From contig NZ_CADIKK010000046.1 in the NCBI RefSeq assembly GCF_902859915.1, forward strand, positions 1 through 47,769: a stretch of 47,769 nucleotides of DNA, given 5' to 3'. The notes below the pieces were generated by a model that saw only the letters and a program-made list of their open reading frames with translations, did no database searches and was not told where the DNA came from. This DNA is from Paraburkholderia ultramafica (GTDB lineage: Bacteria; Pseudomonadota; Gammaproteobacteria; Burkholderiales; Burkholderiaceae). The first letter of the stretch is position 1; every line of letters begins with the position of its first letter. Of this stretch, positions 1 to 8,901 are shown piece by piece. Both the position numbers and the translations under genes were made by a program.

Positions 1-3
1 TCT

Positions 4-79
4 TGGCTCCTCGACCTGGGCTCGAACCAGGGACCTACGGATTAACAGTCCGGCGCTCTACCGACTGAGCTATCGAGGA
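4..79 (-). tRNA. tRNA-Asn (anticodon GTT)
   Basis: Read on the minus strand, the 76 nt fold as a complete cloverleaf with an acceptor stem starting TCCTCGA, a D-loop AGCTCAGTCGGTAGAGC, an anticodon loop CTGTTAA (GTT, Asn), a T-arm GGTTCGAGCC and an encoded CCA end. A near-consensus promoter lies directly upstream at 107-135, so it is probably transcribed on its own rather than from fdxA. Confidence 0.97.
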
Positions 80-106
80 ACAGAACAACAACAGCAGAGA
101 AGCGAA

Positions 107-135
107 ATTGTAGAAGCAGCTTAAGCGCCTGTCAA
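107..135 (-). promoter_or_regulatory. Sigma-70 promoter of tRNA-Asn
   Basis: On the minus strand a perfect -35 TTGACA (130-135) is separated by exactly 17 bp from a -10 TACAAT (107-112). Transcription would start near position 100, about 20 nt before the tRNA. This is one of the best promoter matches in the window. Confidence 0.85.
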
Positions 136-195
136 TACCCTGCGTTCATCTTGATTTCATTCGATTCCGGCGGGGTGCGTGATGGGCGGCCGCGC

Positions 196-519
196 TCAAC
201 GTACGAGCAGCGCGAGCTTTTCCTTCACGTCCTTGAACTCGTCGGCTTCCGGCAGCGGCGCCTTGGTCTTGGTGATGCTCGGCCAGTTCTTCGCCAGATC
301 GGCATTCAGCTCGATGAAGTTCTGCTGGTCGCCCGGCACGTCTTCTTCGGCATAAATGGCGTTCACCGGGCACTCGGCTACGCACACGGCGCAGTCGATG
401 CATTCGTCGGGGTCGATCGCGAGGAAGTTGGGACCTTCGCGAAAGCAGTCCACCGGGCACACATCGACACAGTCGGTATAGCGGCACTTGATGCAGCTTT
501 CGGTCACAACGTGAGTCAT
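196..519 (-). CDS. fdxA: 7Fe ferredoxin FdxA
   Basis: This 107-aa soluble electron carrier has a [3Fe-4S] and a [4Fe-4S] cluster. The cysteine pattern is visible: C9-x7-C17-x3-C21-Pro in the first half, with an extra Cys at 12, and C40-x2-C43-x2-C46-x3-C50-Pro in the second. The C-terminal extension of about 50 residues is typical of the Azotobacter FdI/FdxA type and length matches the family. It lies upstream of tRNA-Asn on the same strand and is divergent from pncB. The electron partner cannot be told from sequence. Confidence 0.95.
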   Translation of the reverse strand: MTHVVTESCIKCRYTDCVDVCPVDCFREGPNFLAIDPDECIDCAVCVAECPVNAIYAEEDVPGDQQNFIELNADLAKNWPSITKTKAPLPEADEFKDVKEKLALLVR

Positions 520-813
520 TCAGGCAGCTCCTGCATGCGGAATCAGGGAAGGCGCAAGCGCCAAAAGCGCTATTGTAACGTAACGTCAAGAGGCGCATGC
601 AGCATCGGGCAATGCCTTTTATATGTTTTCGTGATTAGTTTATGACGCGCCGCAAAGGGCACTTCCTTCGAGGCGCGTGGCGCGAGAGCCCGGCGGCGCG
701 CTGAATCCGGACGCATTCGGGTAACATGCGTCAGGTCGGCGCGCACGGGCGTGCCACGTGCGCATGGGTTGAGTCAGCCCTTGCGTTTTTCCAGCGGTCC
801 AGTTCGCACCATC
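520..813. other. Divergent intergenic region fdxA/pncB
   Basis: These 294 bp hold the start-proximal signals of both divergent genes. The stretch 612-645 is clearly AT-richer than its surroundings and is the likely promoter zone. I could not pair a good -35 with a -10 on either strand, and no gene is visible. Confidence 0.5.
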
Positions 814-2010
814 ATGATTATTACTTCGCTGCTCGATACCGATCTGTACAAGTTCACGATGATGCAAGTGGTGTTGCATCATTTTCCCGCCGCGAACGTG
901 GAGTACCGTTTCCGCTGCCGCACGCCGAATGTCGATCTCGTGCCGTATATCGGCGAGATTCGTGACGAAGTACGCAAGCTCTGCGACCTGCGCTTCACCG
1001 ACGACGAGCTCGACTACCTGCGGCGCATGCGCTTCATCAAGGGCGACTTCATCGAGTTTCTCGCGCTGTTCCATCTGAACGAGAAATACATTTCGATCGA
1101 GCCGTCGCCGAAGGGCAATGGTGAAATCGACATCGAGATCAAGGGACCGTGGCTGCATACGATCCTGTTCGAGATTCCGATGCTCGCGATCGTCAACGAG
1201 GTCTATTTCCGCAACACCCAGCAAAAGCCCGACTACAGCGAAGGACGCGGTCGCCTCGTCGAGAAGATCCAGTTGCTGGGCGCGCGTGCGGAATTCGCCG
1301 ACTGCAAGATCGCCGACTACGGCACGCGCCGTCGCTTCTCGAAGCAATGGCACGAGGAAGTGATCCTCACGCTGAAAGACGGGCTGGGCGAGCAATTCGC
1401 CGGCACCAGCAACGTCTTCTACGCAATGAAGCACAGCCTCACGCCGCTCGGCACGATGGCGCATGAATACCTGCAGGCGTGCCAGGCGCTCGGCCCCCGC
1501 TTGCGCGACTCGCAGACGTTCGGCTTCGAAATGTGGGCGAAGGAATATCGCGGCGACCTGGGCATCGCGCTGTCGGATGTGTACGGCATGCAGGCGTTCC
1601 TGCGCGACTTCGACATGTACTTCTGCAAGCTGTTCGACGGCGCCCGTCACGATTCCGGCGATCCGTTCGACTGGGGCGAACGGCTGCTCAAACACTACGA
1701 GGCGAACCGCTGCGACCCGCGCACCAAGATCCTCGTGTTCTCCGACGCGCTCGACATTCCAAAGGTGCTGCAACTGTACGAGCGGTTCCGCGGCCGCTGC
1801 AAACTGGCATTCGGCGTCGGCACCAATCTGACCAACGACCTTGGCTACAACCCGCTGCAGATAGTCATCAAGATGGTTCGCTGCAATGGTCAGCCGGTGG
1901 CGAAGCTGTCGGATTCGCCGGGCAAGAACATGTGCGAGGACAAGGCCTATCTCGCGTATTTGCGGCAGGTGTTCGGCATCGCGCAGCCGGAGGAAGCGGC
2001 GGCGAAGTAA
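814..2010 (+). CDS. pncB: Nicotinate phosphoribosyltransferase
   Basis: This cytosolic enzyme of the Preiss-Handler NAD salvage pathway makes nicotinate mononucleotide from nicotinate and PRPP with ATP. The protein of 398 aa matches the usual PncB length. It opens with the family N-terminus SLLDTDLYKFTMMQ and carries the phosphoribosyltransferase motif RHDSGDPFDWGERL in the C-terminal half, followed by FGVGTNLTND. I chose the ATG at 814 over an in-frame start 63 nt upstream because only the shorter form begins at the conserved N-terminus. Confidence 0.96.
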   Translation: MIITSLLDTDLYKFTMMQVVLHHFPAANVEYRFRCRTPNVDLVPYIGEIRDEVRKLCDLRFTDDELDYLRRMRFIKGDFIEFLALFHLNEKYISIEPSPKGNGEIDIEIKGPWLHTILFEIPMLAIVNEVYFRNTQQKPDYSEGRGRLVEKIQLLGARAEFADCKIADYGTRRRFSKQWHEEVILTLKDGLGEQFAGTSNVFYAMKHSLTPLGTMAHEYLQACQALGPRLRDSQTFGFEMWAKEYRGDLGIALSDVYGMQAFLRDFDMYFCKLFDGARHDSGDPFDWGERLLKHYEANRCDPRTKILVFSDALDIPKVLQLYERFRGRCKLAFGVGTNLTNDLGYNPLQIVIKMVRCNGQPVAKLSDSPGKNMCEDKAYLAYLRQVFGIAQPEEAAAK

Positions 2011-2174
2011 CCCGGCTCATCCGTTGCTCATGCTCATGCCTTGATGCGCGCGGTGCTCAGTTTGGCCGCGCGTTCGACGCATGACAATATGCTGTTCGGC
2101 CAGGGTGTTCGCGCGGAGGGTGGCCGGTATAATCCTCGCCATATCGCATGGCTGTCGACACGAGGATTCCGTCT

Positions 2175-2837
2175 ATGGACACATCGAGTGCCCGCCGCAA
2201 CATCCTGGCGCGCATCCGCGCCGCGCAAGGGCGCGAGCCCGAGCCGAGCGCTGCCGAGCGCGAGGCCGCGGCGGACTATCTGGCGCGCCATCCATCCGGT
2301 CCGCGTCCGGAGATGCCGGCAGATCTGAGCGCACGCTTCATCGAAGAAGCGCAGAAATTGTCGACCACGGTCGACACGGTTCAGTCACTCGGCGACGTGC
2401 CGGCCGCGGCCTATCGCTACCTCACGCAACATGCGTTGCCGCTGCAGGCAATCGCCTGGCAAACGCTCCAGGATCTGCACTGGGCCGAAGCCGGCCTCAG
2501 CGTCGAATTCCGCAAACCGCAAGACGGCGACGTGGTCGGCCTCACCGGCTGCTTCTGCGCGACCGCCGAGACCGGCACGCTCGTGCTGCTGTCCGGGCCG
2601 CAGACGTACGCGTCAGCCGGCCTGCTTCCGGAAACGCACATCGCCATCGTGCCGGCTTCGCGCATCGTCTCGGGTCATGAAGAGGCGTTCGGCCTGATCC
2701 GCAAAGAGCGCGGCGAACTACCCCGCGCGGTGAATTTCGTCTCCGGTCCCTCGCGCACCGGCGACATCGAACAGACCATCGTGCTGGGCGCGCATGGCCC
2801 ATACCGGGTGCATGTGATCGTCGTACAGGATGCCTGA
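2175..2837 (+). CDS. LutC/YkgG-like LUD-domain protein
   Basis: This 220-aa member of the LUD (DUF162) family resembles LutC, a subunit of the LutABC L-lactate oxidation system. The C-terminal motif GPSRTGDIEQTIVLGAHGP and the preceding glycine-rich ETGTL segment are typical. The ATG at 2175 has a GAGGA ribosome site 8 nt upstream; an in-frame start at 2148 has none. No lutA or lutB is present nearby, as it sits between pncB and a membrane transporter, so a role in lactate use is only an inference from the family. Confidence 0.8.
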   Translation: MDTSSARRNILARIRAAQGREPEPSAAEREAAADYLARHPSGPRPEMPADLSARFIEEAQKLSTTVDTVQSLGDVPAAAYRYLTQHALPLQAIAWQTLQDLHWAEAGLSVEFRKPQDGDVVGLTGCFCATAETGTLVLLSGPQTYASAGLLPETHIAIVPASRIVSGHEEAFGLIRKERGELPRAVNFVSGPSRTGDIEQTIVLGAHGPYRVHVIVVQDA

Positions 2838-2901
2838 ACGGGCAACCCGGCTGCGTGCCAACGCGCACGCGGCGGCCCGCAATAACAAGGATTTCAACGA
2901 T

Positions 2902-4332
2902 ATGAAAGGGCATGCTGTGTGGGCGAGCATGTTGCTCGCCGCTGCATTGACGCTGGCCGGGTGGTCGCAACCGGCATCTGCCGCGACGCTCGACGGCGCG
3001 AGTTTGTCGGCGCTGTGGGGTCTGCCGTTCGCGGGCGTGCTGCTGTCGATTGCGCTGTTTCCGCTGCTCGCGCCGGCGTTCTGGCATCACCATTTCGGCA
3101 AGATCACGGCCGCGTGGGCGCTGCTGTTCCTCGTGCCGTTCGCGCTCAGGTTCGGTATGGGGGCGGCCTTCGGCGAGCTGGTGCACGCGATGCTCTACGA
3201 GTACATCCCGTTCATCGTTTTGCTGACGGCGCTCTATACCGTCGCGGGCGGCATCTGCGTGCGCGGCAATCTGCACGGTACGCCGCGCCTGAACACCGCG
3301 ATTCTCGCGCTCGGCACGCTGCTGGCGAGCGTGATGGGCACGACCGGCGCGGCCATGCTGCTGATCCGTCCATTGCTGCGCGCCAACGACAATCGCCGGC
3401 ACGTGGTCCATGTGGTGGTGTTCTTCATCTTCCTCGTGGCGAATGTGGGCGGCTCGCTGTCGCCGTTGGGCGATCCGCCGCTCTTCCTCGGCTTCCTGGA
3501 GGGCGTCAGTTTCTTCTGGACCACTACGCATCTGGCGTTGCCGATGCTGTTTGTCAGCGGCGTATTGCTGGCCGGCTTCTATGCGCTCGACTCGTACTAC
3601 TTTCATCGGCATGGGGAGGAGCGCTCGCGCTTTCTCGATCCGACGCCTGAAGGGGTGCCGCTCGGCGTCGACGGCAAGATCAATTTTCTGTTTCTCGCCG
3701 CGGTGATCGCGCTGGTGCTGATGAGCGGGCTATGGCGGCCGCAGGTGGCGTTCGACGTGTTCGGCACGCAGGTGGCATTGCAGAATGCGGTGCGCGACGT
3801 CGCGCTGATCGGCGTCACCTTGCTGTCGCTCGCGTTGACGCCGCGCGCGGCTCGCGCGGGCAACGATTTCAACTGGGCGCCGATCGAAGAAGTGGCCAAG
3901 CTGTTCGCCGGCATCTTCGTGACGATCGCGCCGGTCATCACGATTCTGCGCGCCAGCGAGGCCGGTGCGTTCGCGGGCATCGTTCATCTGGTCAACGATT
4001 CCGCAGGCCAGCCGCGTGACATCATGTACTTCTGGGCGACCGGCCTGCTATCTTCGTTTCTCGACAACGCGCCGACTTATCTCGTGTTCTTCAACCTGGC
4101 CGGCGGCGATGCGCAGACGCTGATGACCACCGGCGCGACCACGCTCGCCGCGATTTCGGCCGGCGCGGTGTTCATGGGCGCCAACACGTATATCGGCAAT
4201 GCGCCGAACTTCATGGTGAAAGCGATCGCGCAATCGCGCGGCGTGCGCATGCCGAGTTTTTTTGCGTATCTGGGCTGGTCCAGTGTGGTGCTGCTGCCGC
4301 TGTTCGCGGTCACCGGGTGGATCTTTTTTTGA
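2902..4332 (+). CDS. Na+/H+ antiporter-like inner-membrane protein
   Basis: The 476-aa protein has a cleavable or anchoring hydrophobic N-terminus ending ASAA, then roughly 11-12 hydrophobic segments. It resembles the ion transporter superfamily that holds NhaD and ArsB/citrate carriers. Features include the glycine/proline re-entrant motif NVGGSLSPLGDPPLF near residue 185 and a second SSFLDNAPTYLVFFN near residue 380, the two repeat hairpins of this fold. An AAGGA site precedes the ATG at 2902. The substrate is not certain: Na+/H+ exchange is the usual annotation for close family members. Confidence 0.8.
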   Translation: MKGHAVWASMLLAAALTLAGWSQPASAATLDGASLSALWGLPFAGVLLSIALFPLLAPAFWHHHFGKITAAWALLFLVPFALRFGMGAAFGELVHAMLYEYIPFIVLLTALYTVAGGICVRGNLHGTPRLNTAILALGTLLASVMGTTGAAMLLIRPLLRANDNRRHVVHVVVFFIFLVANVGGSLSPLGDPPLFLGFLEGVSFFWTTTHLALPMLFVSGVLLAGFYALDSYYFHRHGEERSRFLDPTPEGVPLGVDGKINFLFLAAVIALVLMSGLWRPQVAFDVFGTQVALQNAVRDVALIGVTLLSLALTPRAARAGNDFNWAPIEEVAKLFAGIFVTIAPVITILRASEAGAFAGIVHLVNDSAGQPRDIMYFWATGLLSSFLDNAPTYLVFFNLAGGDAQTLMTTGATTLAAISAGAVFMGANTYIGNAPNFMVKAIAQSRGVRMPSFFAYLGWSSVVLLPLFAVTGWIFF

Positions 4333-4386
4333 CGCTGATTTCGACGCCGAGGCACTTTCACTCGACGCGCTATACGGAGAATTGCA

Positions 4387-5376
4387 ATGCAGAAGATCCT
4401 CGTCGCCCGTTCGATGTTTCCCGATGTGATCGAACGGCTCAAACAGTATTTCGACGTCGACTGGAATCAGGGTGACGTGTTGCCCGCCGACGAACTGAAG
4501 CGCCGTCTCGCGGATAAAGACGGCGCGCTGACCGCGGGCGAGCCGATCGACGCGGGCGTGCTGGCGGCGGCGCCGCGTCTGCGGGTGGTGTCGAACATGG
4601 CGGTGGGCTACAACAACTTCGACATGGCCGCGTTCAACGCCGCCAACGTGCTCGGCACCAATACGCCGGACGTGCTGAACGAGTCGACAGCCGACTTCGG
4701 CTGGGCGCTGATGATGGCCGCGGCGCGCCGCATCGCCGAATCGGAGCACTGGCTGCGCGCGGGCAAATGGCAGAAGTGGACGTATGACGGCTTTCTCGGT
4801 GGCGATCTGTACGGCTCGACGCTCGGCGTGATCGGCATGGGCCGGATCGGCCAGGCGCTGGCGCGTCGCGCGAAGGGTTTCAACATGCAGGTGATCTATC
4901 ACAACCGTTCGCGCGTGGCGCCGGAGATCGAAGCGGAACTGAATGCCGCGTACGTGTCGAAGCAGGACCTGTTGCGGCGTGCCGATCATGTCGTGCTGGT
5001 TCTGCCGTACACGGCGGAAAACCATCACACGATCGGCGCGGCCGAACTCGCGCTGATGAAACCGACCGCGACGCTCACCAACATCGCGCGCGGCGGCATC
5101 GTCGACGACGCGGCGCTGGTCGAGGCGCTGCGCTCGAAACAGATCGCGGCGGCCGGTCTGGACGTGTTCGAGGGCGAGCCGCAACTGAATCCGGATCTGC
5201 TGAGCGTGCCGAATGTGGTGCTGACGCCGCACATCGCCAGCGCGACCGAAGCCACGCGCCGCGCGATGGCGAACCTCGCCGCCGACAATCTGATCGCCGC
5301 GCTGGGCGAAGGGCCGCGCGCCGGCCAGCCGCCGAATCCGATCAACCCCGGCGTGATGGGCAAGCCGCGTTCATGA
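4387..5376 (+). CDS. D-2-hydroxyacid dehydrogenase (GhrB-like)
   Basis: This 329-aa NAD(P)H-dependent reductase belongs to the D-2-hydroxyacid dehydrogenase family, closest in look to glyoxylate/hydroxypyruvate or 2-ketogluconate reductases. It has the Rossmann motif GMGRIGQ and the catalytic triad Arg in NIARGG, Glu in DVFEGEP and His in LTPHIAS. A GGAGA site lies 6 nt before the ATG. Its stop overlaps the start of rmuC as ATGA, so the two are probably co-translated. The natural substrate cannot be fixed from sequence. Confidence 0.88.
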   Translation: MQKILVARSMFPDVIERLKQYFDVDWNQGDVLPADELKRRLADKDGALTAGEPIDAGVLAAAPRLRVVSNMAVGYNNFDMAAFNAANVLGTNTPDVLNESTADFGWALMMAAARRIAESEHWLRAGKWQKWTYDGFLGGDLYGSTLGVIGMGRIGQALARRAKGFNMQVIYHNRSRVAPEIEAELNAAYVSKQDLLRRADHVVLVLPYTAENHHTIGAAELALMKPTATLTNIARGGIVDDAALVEALRSKQIAAAGLDVFEGEPQLNPDLLSVPNVVLTPHIASATEATRRAMANLAADNLIAALGEGPRAGQPPNPINPGVMGKPRS

Positions 5377-6821
5377 CGATGATTCTGGTCGCGGCCGTCG
5401 CGGTGCTGGCGGTCGTATTGGTCATCGCGTTGGCGCTGCTGGTGCGCATTCATGGCCGCGCGGACGAAAGCGAGCAGTTCGATCTGCTCAACGAGCGCAT
5501 CGATATCGCAGCCGACGGGCAGGCGCACGCTTACGAGCGTCTCGAACGGCAATTGCGCAACGACATCACCGAAACCGCGCGGGCGTCGCGTACCGAGCAG
5601 AGCAGCGGTTTCGCGCACTTTCAACAGACGCTGGCCGCGCAGTTCAGCAGCATGACCACGGTGCAGGGCGGCAAGATCGACGGTTTCGCGCAGCAGCTCG
5701 ATGCCGTGCGTCACAGTCTGCAGGTGCAGGCCCAGCAGGCGCGCGACGAGCAGGGCCGCACGCTCAAGCAGTTCGGCGACACGCTGAGCTTGCAACTGGG
5801 GCAGCTCACCGAGGCGAACGATCGGCGCTTCGCGGAAGTGCGCGCGACCATCGAACAGCGCTTGAAGGATATCGAGGCGAACAATTCGGCGAAGCTCGAG
5901 GAAATGCGCCGCACGGTCGACGAAAAACTGCACGCGACGCTCGAACAGCGTTTGGGCGAATCGTTCAAGCTGGTGTCCGACCGGCTCGAACAGGTGCATC
6001 GCGGACTGGGCGAGATGCAGACGCTGGCGGCCGGCGTCGGCGATCTGAAGAAGGTGCTCACCAACGTCAAGACTCGCGGCACGTGGGGCGAGGTGCAACT
6101 GGAAGCGTTGCTCGAACAACTGCTCACCGCCGATCAATACGCGAAGAACGTTGCGACGGTGCCGAAGAGCGCGGATCGCGTCGAGTTCGCGATCAAGTTG
6201 CCGGGACGCGCGGAGCAGGGCGGCGCGGCCACGCCCGTCTGGCTGCCGATCGACGCCAAGTTCCCGCGTGAAGATTACGAGCGTCTGATCGAAGCGCAGG
6301 AGCGCGCCGATCCGGTCGCGGTGGAAGAGGCGTCACGCGCGCTCGAAGCGCGGATTCGCGCGGAGGCGCGCACGATCGCGGAAAAGTATGTGTCGCCGCC
6401 GCACACCACCGACTTCGCGCTGCTGTTCCTGCCGACCGAAGGTCTGTACGCGGAAATTCTGCGCCGGCCCGGACTCACGGACCTGCTGCAACGCGACTAT
6501 CGCGTGACGATCGCGGGACCGACCACGCTGACCGCGCTGCTCAATAGTTTGCAGATGGGCTTCCGCACGCTCGCAATTGAAAAGCGTTCGAGCGAGGTGT
6601 GGCAGGTGCTCGGCGCGGTGAAAACGGAGTTCGGCAAATTCGGCGACGTGCTGGCGAAGACCAGGGCGCAACTGGAAACCGTCACGCGTTCGATTGAAGC
6701 GGCGGAAACGCGCACCCGGATGATGAGCCGCAAGCTGCGTGACGTCGAGGCGTTGCCGGGCGACGCAGCGAGTGGCGTGCTCGGCGATGCGTTGTCGGGT
6801 GTGGATCCCGACGAACAATGA
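5373..6821 (+). CDS. rmuC: DNA recombination protein RmuC
   Basis: This 482-aa member of the RmuC family limits recombination at inverted repeats in E. coli. It has one N-terminal membrane helix (about residues 3-24), then a long coiled coil (about 35-220) rich in Gln/Glu/Arg, then the conserved nuclease-like core beginning GDLKKVLTNVKTRGTWGE and including LPIDAKFPREDYERL. Length is normal, so the gene looks intact. It overlaps the upstream dehydrogenase by 4 nt. The 3' end is overlapped in antisense by a truncated acetyltransferase reading frame. Confidence 0.93.
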   Translation: MTMILVAAVAVLAVVLVIALALLVRIHGRADESEQFDLLNERIDIAADGQAHAYERLERQLRNDITETARASRTEQSSGFAHFQQTLAAQFSSMTTVQGGKIDGFAQQLDAVRHSLQVQAQQARDEQGRTLKQFGDTLSLQLGQLTEANDRRFAEVRATIEQRLKDIEANNSAKLEEMRRTVDEKLHATLEQRLGESFKLVSDRLEQVHRGLGEMQTLAAGVGDLKKVLTNVKTRGTWGEVQLEALLEQLLTADQYAKNVATVPKSADRVEFAIKLPGRAEQGGAATPVWLPIDAKFPREDYERLIEAQERADPVAVEEASRALEARIRAEARTIAEKYVSPPHTTDFALLFLPTEGLYAEILRRPGLTDLLQRDYRVTIAGPTTLTALLNSLQMGFRTLAIEKRSSEVWQVLGAVKTEFGKFGDVLAKTRAQLETVTRSIEAAETRTRMMSRKLRDVEALPGDAASGVLGDALSGVDPDEQ

Positions 6822-7182
6822 GACTGCGAGTTGAGCGCGGAGTTGGGGGGATCGGGTTGGCGGCAGCGAGGCGCCGCAGCAACGCGGTGCCCAGACCGCT
6901 GCCGCGTTGCGAGGGTTGCACGTAGACGTCTTCGAGATACAGCCCGCGCTTGCCGGCGAAGCTCGAATAATTGTGGAAGTACAGCGCATAGCCGACTATG
7001 CGTCCCGCGTCTTCCGCGACCAGCGCTTCGATCGAGGGCCGCGCGCCGAACAGCGCGTCATGCAGACCGTCTTTGGTCGCGACAAACACGTGCGTAAGGC
7101 TTTCGAATTCCGCCAGCTCGTACGTCAGCGCGAAGATGGCGCCGGTGTCCGCGGGCGCGGCGGCGCGGATCGTCGCGGGCAT
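6682..7182 (-). pseudogene. GNAT acetyltransferase, 3' end lost
   Basis: The first 107 residues are a good GNAT domain, with IRAAAPADTGAIFAL, YFHNYSSF, LYLEDVYVQP and the acetyl-CoA loop QRGSGLGTALL. Homology then stops abruptly. Where family members go on for about 50 residues with the end of the fold, including a Y-x-K-x-G-type motif, this frame becomes Pro/Arg-rich. It runs 140 nt antisense through the end of rmuC before reaching a stop. The break lies near 6830-6862, about 10-40 bp beyond the rmuC stop, which suggests a deletion. The start overlaps the upstream membrane gene as TAATG. Loss of motif B makes activity doubtful. Confidence 0.8.
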
Positions 7183-7457
7183 TACGCCTCTTCCGGCGCG
7201 TCGGTCAGGTGAATTTCAATGCCGCCAAAGCGCGATGCAACCCAGTTGTACGCGTGGCACGCAATCCACAACAGCACGAAACCGAGGATCGCATTCAGCA
7301 GCAGCGCGCTGAACACCGTGCTCAGTTCCACCGAGCCGTAGCGTATGAACGCGACCAGCACGCCGAGCAGCACGATCGGCACCGAGAACGTCAGGTACAC
7401 GAGGATCAGTGCTTTGGCCGTCTGTCCAGGTGCGATGAACGAGATCTGTTTTTTCAT
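7182..7457 (-). CDS. Small membrane protein, DUF3566-like
   Basis: The 91-aa protein has two predicted membrane helices (about residues 15-38 and 50-75) and a conserved-looking end YNWVASRFGGIEIHLTD. That tail and the two-helix layout resemble the DUF3566 transmembrane domain known mainly from actinobacteria; this is by eye only. I chose the ATG at 7457 because an in-frame extension to 7601 gives a low-complexity, non-membrane N-terminus. It follows moeA by 79 bp on the same strand and is coupled to the GNAT remnant. Function is unknown. Confidence 0.75.
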   Translation of the reverse strand: MKKQISFIAPGQTAKALILVYLTFSVPIVLLGVLVAFIRYGSVELSTVFSALLLNAILGFVLLWIACHAYNWVASRFGGIEIHLTDAPEEA

Positions 7458-7536
7458 GTAAGTCAAACCCGTATGTCTTGGTTGTAATGGGTCAAGCTGC
7501 AAATGACCGCTAGTGAAAGCCGAGCCGCGCGAGGCG

Positions 7537-8841
7537 TCAGATGAGACCGTCGAACAGCATGATTGCGACGCGCTCACCCTCGGCAATCGCGCCTTCGTCA
7601 TGTCCGAGCACGATGAAGCAATTGGCTTCGCTCATCGAACTCAGCACGCCCGAGCTTTGCGAGCCGGTCGGCGTGACATGCCATTGGCCGTGCGCGTCCT
7701 GTTCGGCGACACCGCGCTGGAATTCGGTACGGCCGGCGTGTTTGCGAATGGCCTGACGGCTCGTCGCGTGAATCGTCGGCAGCGGCCGGGGCGTCGCGCC
7801 GGACATCAGCAGCAGCACCTCCCGCACGATCTGGTAGAACGCCACCATCACGGCGACCGGATTGCCCGGCAAACCGAAGAATAGCGCGGGAAGCCCGACG
7901 CCCGGCCGTTCGCCGGACCAGATGCGGCCGAAAGCGAGCGGCCGGCCAGGGCGCATCGCCATGCTCCAGAAGGCGACGTCGCCGAAGGTCTGGAGCAGTT
8001 GTTTGGTGAAATCGGCCTCGCCGACCGACACGCCGCCCGAGGTCAACACCACGTCGGCGTTCGCTGCGGCGCTGCGCAAGGCGGCTTCCAGCGCGGCGGG
8101 TTCGTCGCGCACCACGCCGAGATCGAGCGTGTCGAGGTTCAGGCGCCGCAGCATCGCAAACAGCGTGTAGCGGTTGCTGTCGTACACGGAGCCCGGGTCG
8201 AGCGGCTCGCCGAGCGAGCGCAATTCGTCGCCGGTCGAGAAGAACGCGACGCGCAAACGCCGCCGCACCTTCACTTCGCCGATCCCGAGCGACGCCAGCA
8301 AACCGAGGTCCGACGCGCGCACGATGCGGCCGGCCCGCAGCGCGGCATGGCCGCGGGCGAGATCTTCGCCGGCGCGGCGCCGGTTGGCGCCCGCCGCCAC
8401 GGCGTCGGCCGCGAAGCGGATCGACGCGGAGTCGGCGCTGCATTCGACCAGTTCCTGCGGCACGACCGTGTCGCAGTCTGCCGGCATGCAGGCGCCTGTC
8501 ATCACGCGCACGCATTGGCTCGCGTCGACGCGGCCCGCGAACGGATGCCCGGCCAGCGCTTTGCCGACGATCGTCAGGTGAACGCTGTCGGACGCACCAG
8601 TTGCCAGTGCCGCGCGCTGGAACGCGTAGCCGTCCATCGCGGAATTGTCGTGCGATGGGACGTCGATCGGCGACACGATATCGGCCGCGAGCACACGGTC
8701 GAGCGCGTCGCGCAACGCCACGCGTTCGACGGCCGCGACCGGCTCGGCCCACTGGCGAACAATCGCCTGAGCGGCCGCAACAGGTAGCGCGTGAGGATCG
8801 TACTGCGCGACGCAGCGGGAAAATTCGTTAAGCGTGGTCAT
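7537..8841 (-). CDS. moeA: Molybdopterin molybdenumtransferase MoeA
   Basis: The protein inserts molybdenum into adenylylated molybdopterin, the last common step of molybdenum-cofactor synthesis. The 434-aa length is close to the usual 410-430. Visible signatures are DVPSHDNSAMDGYA in domain I, VMTGACMPADCDTVV, the MoaB/Mog-like motif LTSGGVSVGEADF, and FGLPGNPVAVMVAF. It ends the moaA-mobA-moeA cluster; its start lies 60 bp after the mobA stop. Confidence 0.96.
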   Translation of the reverse strand: MTTLNEFSRCVAQYDPHALPVAAAQAIVRQWAEPVAAVERVALRDALDRVLAADIVSPIDVPSHDNSAMDGYAFQRAALATGASDSVHLTIVGKALAGHPFAGRVDASQCVRVMTGACMPADCDTVVPQELVECSADSASIRFAADAVAAGANRRRAGEDLARGHAALRAGRIVRASDLGLLASLGIGEVKVRRRLRVAFFSTGDELRSLGEPLDPGSVYDSNRYTLFAMLRRLNLDTLDLGVVRDEPAALEAALRSAAANADVVLTSGGVSVGEADFTKQLLQTFGDVAFWSMAMRPGRPLAFGRIWSGERPGVGLPALFFGLPGNPVAVMVAFYQIVREVLLLMSGATPRPLPTIHATSRQAIRKHAGRTEFQRGVAEQDAHGQWHVTPTGSQSSGVLSSMSEANCFIVLGHDEGAIAEGERVAIMLFDGLI

Positions 8842-8901
8842 GAAGAGCTGGGCGTCGCGACCGGAGACGGGCGCGGCAGTTGCCGCGCGGCCGGGCGGAT
8901 T

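Noticed and set aside
640..1773. Long minus-strand frame opposite pncB
   Set aside because: It mirrors the codon pattern of pncB and gives an Arg/His/Val-rich product unlike any family.
4048..5232. Long minus-strand frame opposite the antiporter and dehydrogenase genes
   Set aside because: It spans two well-supported genes and the junction between them, with no domain of its own.
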